Assembly: GCF_002871345.2 (NCBI RefSeq)
Contig: NZ_CP136964.1
Span: forward strand, 1,612,001-1,676,000
Reading direction: 5' to 3'
Source of the DNA: Nosocomiicoccus massiliensis
GTDB taxonomy: Bacteria > Bacillota > Bacilli > Staphylococcales > Salinicoccaceae
Length of the DNA: 64,000 nt
Shown here: piece after piece, positions 55,342 to 64,000 of the stretch
Position numbering within the stretch: position 1 is the first letter of the stretch
How the letters are laid out: each line of letters starts with the position of its first letter
The notes under the pieces: model-generated
Seen by the model: the letters and a program-made list of their open reading frames with translations, nothing else
Told to the model about the DNA's origin: nothing
Databases searched by the model: none
Program-made: the position numbers and the translations under genes

Positions 55342-58300
55342 GTGGTAAAAAGAATTGTAGATTTCTCGATTAAAAACAAACTCGCAATCGTATTAATGAC
55401 GATTATCATCGCGCTTGGTGGTGTGTATTCTGCTTCAAAAATGAAGATGGAAATGTTACCAGACATTGACTCACCAGTGCTGACGATCACGACGCCGTAT
55501 CCAGGTGCGACACCTGAAACTGTTTTAAATGACGTGACAGAAAAAATAGAGTCACGTGTAAAATCGATGGAAGGTGTCGAAGATATTCAAAGTCAGTCGC
55601 TGCAAAATGCGTCTGCAATCACTGTGATTTATGATTACGGTACGGATATGGATAAGGCGACTGACGAAGTCGAAACGATGATTGATGAATTAGATTTACC
55701 AGACGGTGTGGAGTCATCTAGTATCGATACGATTTCGATGTATACATTCCCAATTATCAGTTATTCATTTACCGAAAAAGACAATGATCTTAAAGATTTA
55801 ACACAGCGTTTAGAAGAAGATTTAATACCTGAAATTGAAGGAGTCGAAGGCGTATCAAGTGCGTCATTTTCAGGTCAACAAATCGAAAGAGTCGAGCTTT
55901 CTTTCGATGAAGCAGCATTAAAAAAGCATGATTTAAAAGAAGAAGATGTCCTCCAGTTTATTTCAGGAACGTCAGATAACTTCCCGCTCGGATTATATAC
56001 GTTTGACGATGAACTCCGTTCTATTTTAATCGATGGTCGTTTTAATACGGTAGAGGAGTTAAAAGAGTTAAACATACCAGCTGGAGAACCTGAAGCACCT
56101 GAAATTGACGATGAAACGAAAATGAAACTTGCTGCAATGAGTGACGCTGAGCGTGAAGAATTCCAAAAAGAAATGGAACAAAAAGCGTTAGATGCAGGAC
56201 TGAAAACAGTTAAATTAAAAGACGTTGCAGAAATTAATACGGTATCAGAAAGAGATTCTATCTCTAAAACGAATGGTAAAGACTCGCTTGCGATACAAGT
56301 TGTAAAATCTAACGATGCGAACACAGTTGCAGTTGCGAATGAAATTAAAGAAACAGTCGATACGTTTTTAAAAGATAACAAAGATATCGACGCAGTTTTA
56401 ATGATGGACCAAGCAAAGCCGATTGAAGATTCAATTAAAACGATGTTCGAAAAAGCACTCCTCGGAGCAGCTTTTGCAGTAATCGTTATTTTACTCTTCT
56501 TAAGAGACTTTAAGTCGACGTTAATTTCTGTCGTGTCGATTCCAATGTCGATTTTAATGGCATTTGTTATTTTAAAACAACTCGACGTTTCGATTAACAT
56601 CATGACACTCGGTGCAATGACTGTCGCAATTGGGCGTGTCATCGATGACTCGATCGTCGTTATAGAAAACATATACCGAAGACTTACGAAAGAGGATGAA
56701 ACGTTGCAGGGTCGTGAACTGATTACAGCTGCGACAAAACAAATGTTTATCCCGATTATGTCGTCGACAATTGTAACGATTGTCGTATTCGTACCACTTG
56801 CATTTATCACGGGTGAAGTCGGTCAGATCTTTAAACCGTTCGCGTTAACAGTCGTATTTGCACTACTTGCGTCACTTTTAATTGCAATCACGATTGTACC
56901 GATGCTTGCGCATTTCTTCTTTAGAAAAGGTGTGAAAGTCAAACCACATCATAAGAAAAACCGTATCGCAGATAGCTATAGAAAGATTTTAGAGTGGACA
57001 CTATCACACAAAGTGATTTCGAGCATCGTCCTTGTTGTCATTTTTGTTGGAAGTTTAGCGTTAACACCATTTGTTGGAACGAGCTTTATTTCAACAGGTG
57101 AAGATAAGTTCTTAGCACTCACATATAAACCGTCACCAGGTGAAACGATCGAAGAAGTCGTGAAACATGGTGAGGAGGCTGAACAAGAACTTAAGAAAAA
57201 TAGTGACGTGACGAACATTCAATATTCTGCTGGAGGAGATAATCCATTTAACCCAGTCGCATCGAATGATATGGCGATGATGGTCGAGTATAAATCTGAT
57301 ACAGAGAACTTCGAAGAAGAATCTGCAAAAGTGTTAGAAAAACTCGAACAATTTGACCATAAAGGTACGTGGTCGAGTATCGATGTCGCAACAGGTGGTG
57401 CGTCTAACGAAGTCAAAGTAACAATTAAAGGTACAGACTTCGATAAAATTAAAGCAGCATCTGAAGAAGTAGAAGCTGTTTTAAGTGAGCACAAAGAATT
57501 ATCTAACGTCAAATCCGATGTCAGTGATTCGTATACAGAGTATCGTATCGTCGTTGACCAAGAAAAGGCAGCGAAACTCGGGTTAACTGCAGGTCAAATC
57601 GCGATGGAGTTAAACCAATACGAACCGAAACAAGTCGTGACTGAAGTCGGTGAAGTAGGTAAAACACAAGAAGTCATCTTAAAGCACGATAAAAAAGAGA
57701 ACTGGACAGAAGACGATTTAAAAAATAATACGATTAAATCTCCACTCGGTAAAGACGTGAAGTATAGTGAGTTTACTACGATTGAAACTGGAGATACTCA
57801 AGATACAATTAAACGTTTAAACGGAGATATGTACGCGACAGTGAGCGGTAAAATATTATCAAATGACGTCGGTACTGTTACATCTGAAGTCATTCAAGAA
57901 GTGAATAAACTAGAAGTAGAAGACGGTGTTACAGTTGAAGTTGGTGGAACGAACGATGATATTGAAGAAAGCTTTCAGCAACTTGGACTTGCGATGTTAG
58001 CCGCGATTCTTATCGTATATGTCGTTCTCGTGTTAACATTCCACGGTGGAATTGCACCGTTCTCAATATTATTTAGTCTACCATTTACAATTACTGGGGT
58101 AATTATCGCATTACTCATTTCAGGTGAGACGTTATCCGTACCAGCACTCATTGGATTACTCATGCTGATCGGAATTGTAGTTACAAACGCAATCGTATTA
58201 ATCGACCGAGTCATTCATATGGAAGAAAGAGGACTTTCAACGCGAGATGCATTACTTGAAGCAGCATCTACACGTGTCCGTCCAATTCTAATGACAGCAC

Positions 58301-58482
58301 TCGCAACGATTGGTGCGTTAATTCCACTTATTTTCGGTGGAGATTCATCGATATTAATTTCAAGAGCACTTGGAATTACAGTAATCGGTGGACTCGTTTC
58401 GTCTACGTTACTGACGTTAATCGTCGTACCGATTGTATATGAAGTGCTGATGAATATTAAACACAAATTCGTTAAAAATTAA
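55342..58482 (+). CDS. RND family efflux transporter (SwrC/AcrB type)
   Basis: A 1046-residue RND pump with 12 membrane helices and two large extracytoplasmic loops. Marks are the N-terminal MKMEMLPDIDSPVLTITTPYPGATPE, helix 4 MTVAIGRVIDDSIVVIENIYRRL with its proton-relay aspartates, and the second-half LLMLIGIVVTNAIVLIDRV. It is closest in type to B. subtilis SwrC and the S. aureus AcrB-like proteins, linked to surfactant or fatty-acid resistance. The start is GTG after AGAGGTG. No membrane fusion protein gene is adjacent. Confidence 0.93.
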   Translation: MVKRIVDFSIKNKLAIVLMTIIIALGGVYSASKMKMEMLPDIDSPVLTITTPYPGATPETVLNDVTEKIESRVKSMEGVEDIQSQSLQNASAITVIYDYGTDMDKATDEVETMIDELDLPDGVESSSIDTISMYTFPIISYSFTEKDNDLKDLTQRLEEDLIPEIEGVEGVSSASFSGQQIERVELSFDEAALKKHDLKEEDVLQFISGTSDNFPLGLYTFDDELRSILIDGRFNTVEELKELNIPAGEPEAPEIDDETKMKLAAMSDAEREEFQKEMEQKALDAGLKTVKLKDVAEINTVSERDSISKTNGKDSLAIQVVKSNDANTVAVANEIKETVDTFLKDNKDIDAVLMMDQAKPIEDSIKTMFEKALLGAAFAVIVILLFLRDFKSTLISVVSIPMSILMAFVILKQLDVSINIMTLGAMTVAIGRVIDDSIVVIENIYRRLTKEDETLQGRELITAATKQMFIPIMSSTIVTIVVFVPLAFITGEVGQIFKPFALTVVFALLASLLIAITIVPMLAHFFFRKGVKVKPHHKKNRIADSYRKILEWTLSHKVISSIVLVVIFVGSLALTPFVGTSFISTGEDKFLALTYKPSPGETIEEVVKHGEEAEQELKKNSDVTNIQYSAGGDNPFNPVASNDMAMMVEYKSDTENFEEESAKVLEKLEQFDHKGTWSSIDVATGGASNEVKVTIKGTDFDKIKAASEEVEAVLSEHKELSNVKSDVSDSYTEYRIVVDQEKAAKLGLTAGQIAMELNQYEPKQVVTEVGEVGKTQEVILKHDKKENWTEDDLKNNTIKSPLGKDVKYSEFTTIETGDTQDTIKRLNGDMYATVSGKILSNDVGTVTSEVIQEVNKLEVEDGVTVEVGGTNDDIEESFQQLGLAMLAAILIVYVVLVLTFHGGIAPFSILFSLPFTITGVIIALLISGETLSVPALIGLLMLIGIVVTNAIVLIDRVIHMEERGLSTRDALLEAASTRVRPILMTALATIGALIPLIFGGDSSILISRALGITVIGGLVSSTLLTLIVVPIVYEVLMNIKHKFVKN

Positions 58483-58495
58483 CATATGTGTTATT

Positions 58496-58535
58496 AAACC
58501 ACTTGGTAAACTTATCAAGTGGTTTATTTTTTTAT
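58496..58535 (+). terminator. Terminator after the RND gene
   Basis: AAACCACTTG pairs with CAAGTGGTTT, with further wobble pairs inside, followed by a T run. Confidence 0.88.
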
Positions 58536-58582
58536 AAAATACGGCATCATATAAGTAATCAATCTTTTTAAGGAAGATGCCT

Positions 58583-60361
58583 ATGACATTAGAAATGCTG
58601 TTTGTACTCGGCATGGTCGTTGTTATGCTTACGTTATTACTGTTTGAAGTAAGCCGAGCTGACTTTGTCGTATTTTTATTTTTAGTAATATTTTTAATGA
58701 CGAATGTCATTTCGACTGAAGACGCACTTAGCGGTTTTAGTAACGAAGGTTTAATGACGATATTACTATTATTTGTCGTCGCGAGTGCGATTGAAAAGCA
58801 CGGCATTATAGAAGGAGTCGTCTACAAATTACTCGGCGATAAAACGACGCCAAGAGGCGCATTATTAAAGCTTTTACCGCCAGTCGGTGTGTCGTCAGGA
58901 TTTTTAAATAATACACCGATCGTATTAGCACTCACGCCGATTGTTAAAGACTGGGCGTTAAAACGTGGCTTTAGTCCGTCGAAGTTTTTAATCCCGCTCT
59001 CTTATATTACGATTATCGGTGGTACGCTCACGTTAATTGGTACGTCGACGAACTTAATTATCCACGGGTTGTTAATCTCTAGTGGTAAAGACGGGTATAG
59101 TTTCTTTCAGCTTGCACCGGTCGGTATTGTGATTTTAATTTTCGGACTTATTTATATCGTGACAGTTGGTTACAAGTTACTGCCAGAGCATTTAACTGCG
59201 ACTGAAAAAATTCAAAGTGAGGCAAAAGAATTTTTAGCAGAAGCTGAGATAAGTGAAGACTTTGAGTATTGTAATCATTCGATTATTGACGTGACAAAAC
59301 ATGCGATAAAAGGGATTTATATCATTGAAATTATTAGGGATAAAAGACCACTCCCTGAAGTGAACGCCCATTCGTATATTCAAGCTGGAGACCGTATTAT
59401 ATTTAGTGCGACGCTAGACGCGATTGGAGATATAAAGGACGTCAAAGGATTAAAGTTAAGAACAGGTAGTGAACTCACGCTTGAAGACCTTCAAACTGAA
59501 GGGGCCGTACTGATTGAAGCGGTAGTTTCACACCGTTCGATTCTTCTAAATAAGACACTAAAAACATCGCGATTTAAAACGCGTTATCAAGCTGGGGTTA
59601 TCGCGATTCACCGTAACAATAAACGTATCAACTCAAAAGTTGGAGATATCGTCTTAAAAGCAGGGGATACGTTACTATTACTTGCGGACGAATCGTTTTT
59701 AGATGTTAATAAGTATAGCGATGACTTTTATATCGTGAGTAACTTAACACCCCCAGATAAGTTTATGCAAAATAAACGTCAAGGATTTGGTGTTCTATTA
59801 TTACTCGGTATTATGATTGGATTAGTCGTTGCTGGTATTTTATCGATGTTAAAGGCAATGCTTGTTATGGTCGTTATACTATTCGTGTTTAAAATTATAT
59901 CTCCAAGAGATGCGATGACGTCGATTCAGTTTGACGTCATACTGTTAATAGGAAGTGCATTTGGAGTCGGTAAAGCAATTACGAATAGTGGACTCGCAAC
60001 GTTTGTCGCAGAGCATATCGTAATGTTCGCTAAACCAATTGGAGTACTCGCGCTACTCGCTGCACTTTATCTGATTACAAATATATTTACAGAGCTGATT
60101 ACGAATAGTGCTGCTGCTGTAATTATGTTCCCGATTGCTGTTGAAGTCGCGGAAATGATGAACACGCATTATCTTGGATTTGTAATTGCGATTACGATCG
60201 CTGCGAGCAGTAGTTTTATCACACCGATTGGTTACCAGACAAACTTAATCGTCTACGGGCCAGGGGGATATAAGTTTACCGATTATATTAAAGTCGGAGT
60301 TCCGCTATCGATTATTACGATGATTATTACAGTCACGACGGTTTATCTTTTATGGTTTTAA
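58583..60361 (+). CDS. SLC13-type anion permease with two TrkA-C domains
   Basis: A 592-residue permease. About five helices precede a central cytoplasmic part with two TrkA_C/RCK_C modules (about residues 210-295 and 300-385), then more helices follow. The SNT-like motifs are GTSTNLIIHG and GYQTNLIVYGPGGY, and NNTPIVLAL appears in the first half. Related proteins carry sulfate, dicarboxylates or other anions. I chose the second ATG at 58583, because AAGGAAG directly abuts the first at 58577. Confidence 0.88.
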   Translation: MTLEMLFVLGMVVVMLTLLLFEVSRADFVVFLFLVIFLMTNVISTEDALSGFSNEGLMTILLLFVVASAIEKHGIIEGVVYKLLGDKTTPRGALLKLLPPVGVSSGFLNNTPIVLALTPIVKDWALKRGFSPSKFLIPLSYITIIGGTLTLIGTSTNLIIHGLLISSGKDGYSFFQLAPVGIVILIFGLIYIVTVGYKLLPEHLTATEKIQSEAKEFLAEAEISEDFEYCNHSIIDVTKHAIKGIYIIEIIRDKRPLPEVNAHSYIQAGDRIIFSATLDAIGDIKDVKGLKLRTGSELTLEDLQTEGAVLIEAVVSHRSILLNKTLKTSRFKTRYQAGVIAIHRNNKRINSKVGDIVLKAGDTLLLLADESFLDVNKYSDDFYIVSNLTPPDKFMQNKRQGFGVLLLLGIMIGLVVAGILSMLKAMLVMVVILFVFKIISPRDAMTSIQFDVILLIGSAFGVGKAITNSGLATFVAEHIVMFAKPIGVLALLAALYLITNIFTELITNSAAAVIMFPIAVEVAEMMNTHYLGFVIAITIAASSSFITPIGYQTNLIVYGPGGYKFTDYIKVGVPLSIITMIITVTTVYLLWF

Positions 60362-60423
60362 TGTTTAAGTGTATGTAAATTCGGTTATATATGTACTACA
60401 ACGATTTAGGAGGCAATTATTTT

Positions 60424-60936
60424 ATGACTAAAAAAGTTGCAGTATTAATGACAGATTTAGTAGAAGATAGTGAGTACACAGTACCAAAAGATACAATTTT
60501 AGAAGCAGGATACGAAGTAGAAGTCGTATCACCAGAAGGTAAAGTAGTTGAAGGTAAGCAAGGCGGAAAATTTGAAGCGGATGTTTCAGTAGCCGATGCA
60601 AATGCTGAAGACTACGCAGCACTTCTCGTACCAGGTGGATTCTCACCAGACGTTTTACGTGGAGACGCTGAAGATAGACCAGCAAAATTTGCAAAACATT
60701 TCTTAGAAGCAGATAAGCCAGTGTTTGCAATTTGCCACGGACCACAGTTTTTAATCGACACAGGATTATTAAAAGGCAGAAATTTAACGTCAGTTAAAAA
60801 CGTTAAAACTGACTTAATTAATGCTGGTGCAGACTGGGAAGACAAATCAGTCATCGTCGACAACAACTTAGTGACGAGCCGTACACCAGATGACTTCGAT
60901 GATTTCACAAAAGCAATCGAAGAAGCTCTTAAATAA
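60424..60936 (+). CDS. DJ-1/PfpI family protein
   Basis: A 170-residue type 1 glutamine amidotransferase-like protein of the PfpI/YfkM branch. The nucleophile elbow is AICHGPQFL with the cysteine near residue 103; GLLKGRNLTSVKNVKTDLINAGA is conserved. Members act in general stress and may be deglycases, hydrolases or proteases; the activity is debated. The ATG at 60424 follows TAGGAGG; an upstream in-frame ATG is not supported. Confidence 0.9.
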   Translation: MTKKVAVLMTDLVEDSEYTVPKDTILEAGYEVEVVSPEGKVVEGKQGGKFEADVSVADANAEDYAALLVPGGFSPDVLRGDAEDRPAKFAKHFLEADKPVFAICHGPQFLIDTGLLKGRNLTSVKNVKTDLINAGADWEDKSVIVDNNLVTSRTPDDFDDFTKAIEEALK

Positions 60937-60940
60937 ATTT

Positions 60941-60980
60941 AAAAGGTGAGACGTAGTAAATGCGTCTCACCTTTTTTTGT
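60941..60980. terminator. Bidirectional terminator
   Basis: A 13-bp perfect stem (AAAAGGTGAGACG / CGTCTCACCTTTT) followed by T residues lies between the converging DJ-1 and Ig-like genes. Confidence 0.9.
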
Positions 60981-61023
60981 GTATTGAGTATTTGTTGTGT
61001 TGTGGTGTTTTGTCGGGAGTGTT

Positions 61024-61671
61024 TTATTCGACAGTCACCGTAATGGCTTTCGCGTTCGGCTTACCGAAGCGGTCGATGACTGTATAAGCGATATAGTACT
61101 CTCCTGGCTTGTCAGTGTTTACTTCATCTCCAACGATGTAGACATCTTCAGTAATATCATGGCCGTCTGTGTCGATGACAGTGATATCTTTTTTAGGATC
61201 AAACGACTCGCCTTGAGAAACTGTCACGTCTTTCACGTTTTTAAATGTGACGCGTGGACCTTCTTTACTTTTTGAAGGTGACTTAGGAAGTTCAGTCGAC
61301 GGCTCTTGTGACACAGTAACGAGTCTAGAGTTTTCATACCATGCCCCGTCTTCAGCTGTTACTTTATAATTTAATACGTACTGACCCTCAGTATTCGTAT
61401 CAACGTCACCAGATACTTCAATGTCAGAAGTTAAATCATCTTTAGAATCAATTGCGTACACACCAGCGAGCGGATCAAAGCTATCACCGACTTGAACATT
61501 CACTTCACCGATGTTGTAAATCGTCGGATAGTTGCCGTCGTAGTCCTCGATTAGTTTATCAATTTGAACAGAATTATCGCTATTATCTTCTATCGTAGCA
61601 TGCTCTAATGCATCAGCAGAAAAAGCAGTCGGTAAAATACCAATCATAATTTTAATTAAAGCAGTTTTCAT
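61024..61671 (-). CDS. Secreted protein with two DUF5011-like Ig domains
   Basis: A 215-residue protein with a signal peptide (MKTALIKIMIGILPTAFSADA) and two Ig-like repeats: about residues 50-125 (VQVGDSFDPLAGVYAIDSKD ... TEGQYVLNYKVT) and 140-215 (VSQGESFDPKKDITVIDTDG ... KPGEYYIAYTVID). A Ser/Pro/Lys linker joins them. Such domains are common as spacers in surface proteins. There is no LPXTG anchor, membrane helix or enzymatic domain, so it may be released or be a remnant of a larger protein. The ATG at 61671 follows GAAGGAGA. Confidence 0.75.
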   Translation of the reverse strand: MKTALIKIMIGILPTAFSADALEHATIEDNSDNSVQIDKLIEDYDGNYPTIYNIGEVNVQVGDSFDPLAGVYAIDSKDDLTSDIEVSGDVDTNTEGQYVLNYKVTAEDGAWYENSRLVTVSQEPSTELPKSPSKSKEGPRVTFKNVKDVTVSQGESFDPKKDITVIDTDGHDITEDVYIVGDEVNTDKPGEYYIAYTVIDRFGKPNAKAITVTVE

Positions 61672-62582
61672 ACAAATTTCTCCTTCAAGCATCTTAATAA
61701 TAGTTTACTATGAAATCTGAAAAGAAAAAAGCATCAACTTGAGTGAAGGTGTGGCTTGCTTCGTTTATTTAACAGAATTTGCTTGTTTTTGTTAGATATG
61801 TTGGGATAATTAACAAAAACCGGGTTGTGGCGTCGGGATTTGTTAAATAAAAATTTATAATTAACAAAAACATCCCCGCTAATCCGAAATATGTTAAATA
61901 AATCGGGATAACTAACAAAATCGCGATTTTTTTGTTAAATAAAATTGGCTGGATGGGTATTTTTATCTTTTTAAAGGATAAAGAACCTTCTGTGCATCTC
62001 TTATTTACAAAAAATCAGCTAATTTGTTAAATATATCAAGATAATTAACAAAAACCGGCTCACAGCGCTGGGATTTGTTAAATAAAAATTTATAATTAAC
62101 AAAAACATCCCCGCTAATCCGAAATATGTTAAATAAATCGGGATAACTAACAAAATCGCGATATTTTTGATAAATAAAATTTCTAGAAGGGGTATTTTTA
62201 TCTTTTTAAAGGATAAAGAACCTTCTGTGCATCTCTTATTTACAAAAAATCAGCTGATCTGTTAGATATATCAAGATAATTAACAAAAACGGGCTCACAG
62301 CGTGCGAATCTGTTAGATAAAAATTTATAATTAACAAAAACAGTGGTGTTGAGGCGAAATATGTTAAATAAACCACGATATCTAACAAAATCGCGATTTT
62401 TTTGTTAAATAAAATCCGAAGAAAAACACCAAACCCCTTTAAAGAGTAAAAACACACCAACAACCACGCCGCCTCACTATCACCAAGAGAAAAAAACCAA
62501 CCACTGACGCGACACACAGTGGCGTCACATTAACAGTGGGGTCACTTCCATAAAAAAGTCCAGCAGAGTGCTGGACATTTTT
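61672..62582. other. Non-coding interval holding a repeat array
   Basis: About 900 bases lie between the Ig-like gene and folD. I see no convincing gene; a 93-codon minus-strand frame across 62236-62517 is a by-product of the repeats. From 62416 the plus strand becomes A/C-rich and G-poor, then ACAGTGG(C/G)GTCAC occurs twice 17 bp apart (62516-62528, 62533-62545). Confidence 0.7.
61806..62416. repeat. 235-bp tandem repeat array made of inverted TTAACA/TGTTAA boxes
   Basis: Three units in exact 235-bp register: 61806-62040, 62041-62275 and a partial unit 62276-62416. Units 1 and 2 share identical stretches of 60-90 bases. Within each unit TTAACAAA-type boxes alternate with their inverse TTTGTTAA, forming three hairpins per unit. 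The best is 62045-62081, where TTAACAAA/TTTGTTAA encloses a second CCGGC/GCTGG stem. No coding frame fits the periodicity. Confidence 0.9.
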
Positions 62583-62585
62583 TTA
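62554..62585. terminator. Terminator downstream of folD
   Basis: GTCCAGCA (62558-62565) pairs with TGCTGGAC (62569-62576) around a GAG loop; an A run lies on its left, giving a T run for the minus-strand folD transcript. Confidence 0.85.
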
Positions 62586-63434
62586 TTCTACATTGTTTAA
62601 GCGTTTTGCTGCGATGAGTGCGTTGTTTAATACCATTGTGATCGTAAGTGGGCCAACACCGCCTGGTACTGGTGTGATGTAGCTAGCGACTTCTTTTGCA
62701 GATTCGAAATCGACGTCTCCGACGAGTTTTCCGTCGACGACTGTGTTTCCTACGTCAATCACGATTGCGCCTTCTTTAAGGTCTTTTCCGTGAACGAGTC
62801 CTGGTTTTCCTACTGCTGATACTACGACGTCATAGTCTTTTAATTTTTCGACCATGTTTTTTGTGCGTGAGTGCATCAGTGTGACTGTTGCGTTTTCGTT
62901 TGTTAATAGTTTAGAAACTGGTTGTCCGACGATATGTGAACGTCCAATTACTGCAACTTCTTTTCCTTCGAGTGATCCTGTATGTTTTAATAACTCCATA
63001 ATTCCAAGTGGTGTACATGGAATGAACGTTTCTTGTTCTGTGTACATTCGTCCGATGTTTACTGGACTAAATCCATCGACATCTTTCTCCGGAGCGATTG
63101 CTTCGAGGACTTTGTTTTCATCTACTTGTTTTGGAAGTGGTACTTGAACTAAAATACCGTGTACGTTGTCGTCTTCATTTAGGCGACGAACTGTGTCTAG
63201 TACTTCTTCTTCTGTTGCGTCTTCTTCTAAGTGAATAATACCTGACGACATACCGATTTTTTCTGCGGCTTTATTTTTAGATTTTACATATGATAATGAA
63301 GCACCATCGTTACCAACGATAACGACTGTTAAGTTTGGTGTAATTCCTTTTTCTTTTAATGCTTCAACTTGTTCTTGTAAACCTGCACGGTAATCTTTCG
63401 CGATTTCGCGACCGTCTAATAATTCTGCTGTCAT
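62583..63434 (-). CDS. folD: Bifunctional methylenetetrahydrofolate dehydrogenase/cyclohydrolase FolD
   Basis: A 283-residue enzyme interconverting methylene-, methenyl- and formyl-tetrahydrofolate for purine and formyl-Met synthesis. Motifs are [23 protein letters not shown] with the catalytic Lys, [31 protein letters not shown] (NADP site) and [19 protein letters not shown] end. The ATG at 63434 follows GGGGGA and gives the family length; the longer frame to 63791 overlaps purD and is not real. Confidence 0.95.
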   Translation of the reverse strand: MTAELLDGREIAKDYRAGLQEQVEALKEKGITPNLTVVIVGNDGASLSYVKSKNKAAEKIGMSSGIIHLEEDATEEEVLDTVRRLNEDDNVHGILVQVPLPKQVDENKVLEAIAPEKDVDGFSPVNIGRMYTEQETFIPCTPLGIMELLKHTGSLEGKEVAVIGRSHIVGQPVSKLLTNENATVTLMHSRTKNMVEKLKDYDVVVSAVGKPGLVHGKDLKEGAIVIDVGNTVVDGKLVGDVDFESAKEVASYITPVPGGVGPLTITMVLNNALIAAKRLNNVE

Positions 63435-63534
63435 GAAATATCCCCCTATATTCGTGTTACTGTTATTATTACAAATTTTTTCGAAAAATTCTACTAAACA
63501 AAGGTGGATTAAAAACGTGATAATATTTTCAAAC

Positions 63535-63555
63535 TGAAAGCGTTTTTTGTATAAT
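63535..63555 (+). promoter_or_regulatory. purD -10 box with overlapping cre-like site
   Basis: TATAAT lies at 63550-63555, 33 bases before the purD start. Just upstream, TGAAAGCGTTTTT (63535-63547) matches the cre form WTGAAARCGYTTW apart from its first base. No clear PurR box was seen. Confidence 0.4.
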
Positions 63556-63588
63556 GGAAGTACAACAGGTAACTTAGGAGAATGTAAA

Positions 63589-64000
63589 ATGAATGTAGCA
63601 GTTATAGGTAGCGGCGGAAGAGAACATGCGATCGTTAAAATGTTAGCGGACTCGAAAGCTGCAGATAATATCATTGCGATACCTGGTAATGCTGGCATGA
63701 ATGATATTTGTGAAGTGATGTATAGAGTAGACCCAAATGACTTTGATGCGGTTGCAGGTATTTGTATCGAAAGACAAATCGACTGGGTCATTATCGGACC
63801 GCCAGAACCACTCGAAAAAGGTTTAGCAGACTTTTTAATCGATGAGTACGGTTTAACTGTTTTTGGCCCACGTAAACACGAGGCTCAAATAGAAACTTCT
63901 AAAATATTTACGAAGCAATTACTTAATAAATACAATATCCCAACTGCGGATTATAAAATATTTACAAACTACAACGAAGCAAAAAACTATTTAACAGAAT
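63589..64000 (+). CDS. purD: Phosphoribosylamine-glycine ligase PurD, N-terminal part
   Basis: The first 137 residues are visible and the gene continues past the window. The start [23 protein letters not shown] and the segment [26 protein letters not shown] are typical of PurD (GAR synthetase), which joins phosphoribosylamine and glycine in purine synthesis. The ATG at 63589 follows TTAGGAGAA. It is divergent from folD with its own promoter, whereas in S. aureus purD ends a long pur operon that starts next to folD. Confidence 0.93.
   Translation, partial: MNVAVIGSGGREHAIVKMLADSKAADNIIAIPGNAGMNDICEVMYRVDPNDFDAVAGICIERQIDWVIIGPPEPLEKGLADFLIDEYGLTVFGPRKHEAQIETSKIFTKQLLNKYNIPTADYKIFTNYNEAKNYLTE

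Noticed and set aside
55875..56810. A 311-codon frame antisense to the RND pump
   Set aside because: It is a shadow frame opposite a clearly conserved gene, with Ser/Ile-rich composition and no translation signal.
61806..62416. CRISPR array
   Set aside because: Units are 235 bp and nearly identical throughout, without short repeats separated by unique spacers, and no cas genes are present.
62236..62517. A 93-codon minus-strand frame with hydrophobic stretches
   Set aside because: It lies across the repeat array and a low-complexity A/C-rich strand, has no ribosome binding site, and its hydrophobicity follows from base composition.
63435..63791. The N-terminal extension of the folD frame
   Set aside because: It overlaps the promoter and start of purD, has no FolD homology, and a good start with GGGGGA lies at 63434.

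Overview
The window is one stretch of a low-GC Firmicutes chromosome, and its gene order points to the family Staphylococcaceae. The run fabH-fabF, trpS, spxA, mecA, coiA, pepF, yjbH, globin, CYTH protein, UPF0738, relQ, nadK, mgtE, fabI follows the S. aureus backbone as I recall it. Differences (opp order F-B-C-A, no rluD between nadK and mgtE, a Tat-dependent dehydrogenase locus, purD beside folD without the other pur genes) suggest a relative such as Jeotgalicoccus, Nosocomiicoccus or Salinicoccus. The genus is inference only. No rRNA, tRNA or CRISPR array was seen.

Layout. 1-4.5 kb: end of an oligopeptide ABC importer operon (oppF', oppB, oppC) and its lipoprotein OppA. 4.5-6.8 kb: fabH-fabF behind a FapR-type operator. 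7-8.5 kb: proline symporter PutP. 8.5-15.7 kb: trpS and the Spx/MecA/CoiA/PepF/YjbH stress and competence group; coiA is broken by a one-base frameshift. 15.8-19.9 kb: UPF0738, RelQ, NadK, MgtE and FabI (second FapR box). 19.9-23.1 kb: esterase, AI-2E family membrane protein, M23 peptidase, small membrane protein. 23.2-27.1 kb: a Tat-signal small subunit plus GMC dehydrogenase, an 82-bp repeat array, then tatC. 27.1-34.0 kb: murE, prfC, a yybP-ykoY manganese riboswitch with terC, an HtrA protease and KtrB. 34.0-35.9 kb: an intact IS1182-family element. 35.9-38.1 kb: DUF2187 protein, a SigS-like sigma factor divergent from comK, and an unrecognised protein.

38.1-54.3 kb is a wall teichoic acid island. 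It holds tarA with a Wzz-like protein, a degenerate BY-kinase homologue and an 863-residue CDP-glycerol transferase-like protein. A GNAT protein, an LCP ligase, tarB-tarD, tarF-tarG-tarH, a TarS/TarP-like glycosyltransferase and tarL-tarJ-tarI follow. Linkage unit, glycerol-P priming, ribitol-P polymerisation, sugar decoration, export and attachment are therefore all encoded here. 54.5-61 kb: a DUF3298 lipoprotein, an RND pump, an SLC13/TrkA-C permease, a DJ-1/PfpI protein and a secreted Ig-like protein. 61.7-62.5 kb is a non-coding 235-bp tandem repeat array built of hairpins. The window ends with folD and the start of purD, divergently placed.

The points that look least ordinary are the two hairpin-bearing intergenic arrays (25.9-26.2 and 61.8-62.4 kb), the tarA cluster with a kinase homologue lacking the P-loop lysine, a TarH ATPase with GW/SH3-like modules, the Tat-dependent dehydrogenase next to tatC, and two terminator hairpins whose 3' arms contain the ribosome binding site of the next gene.
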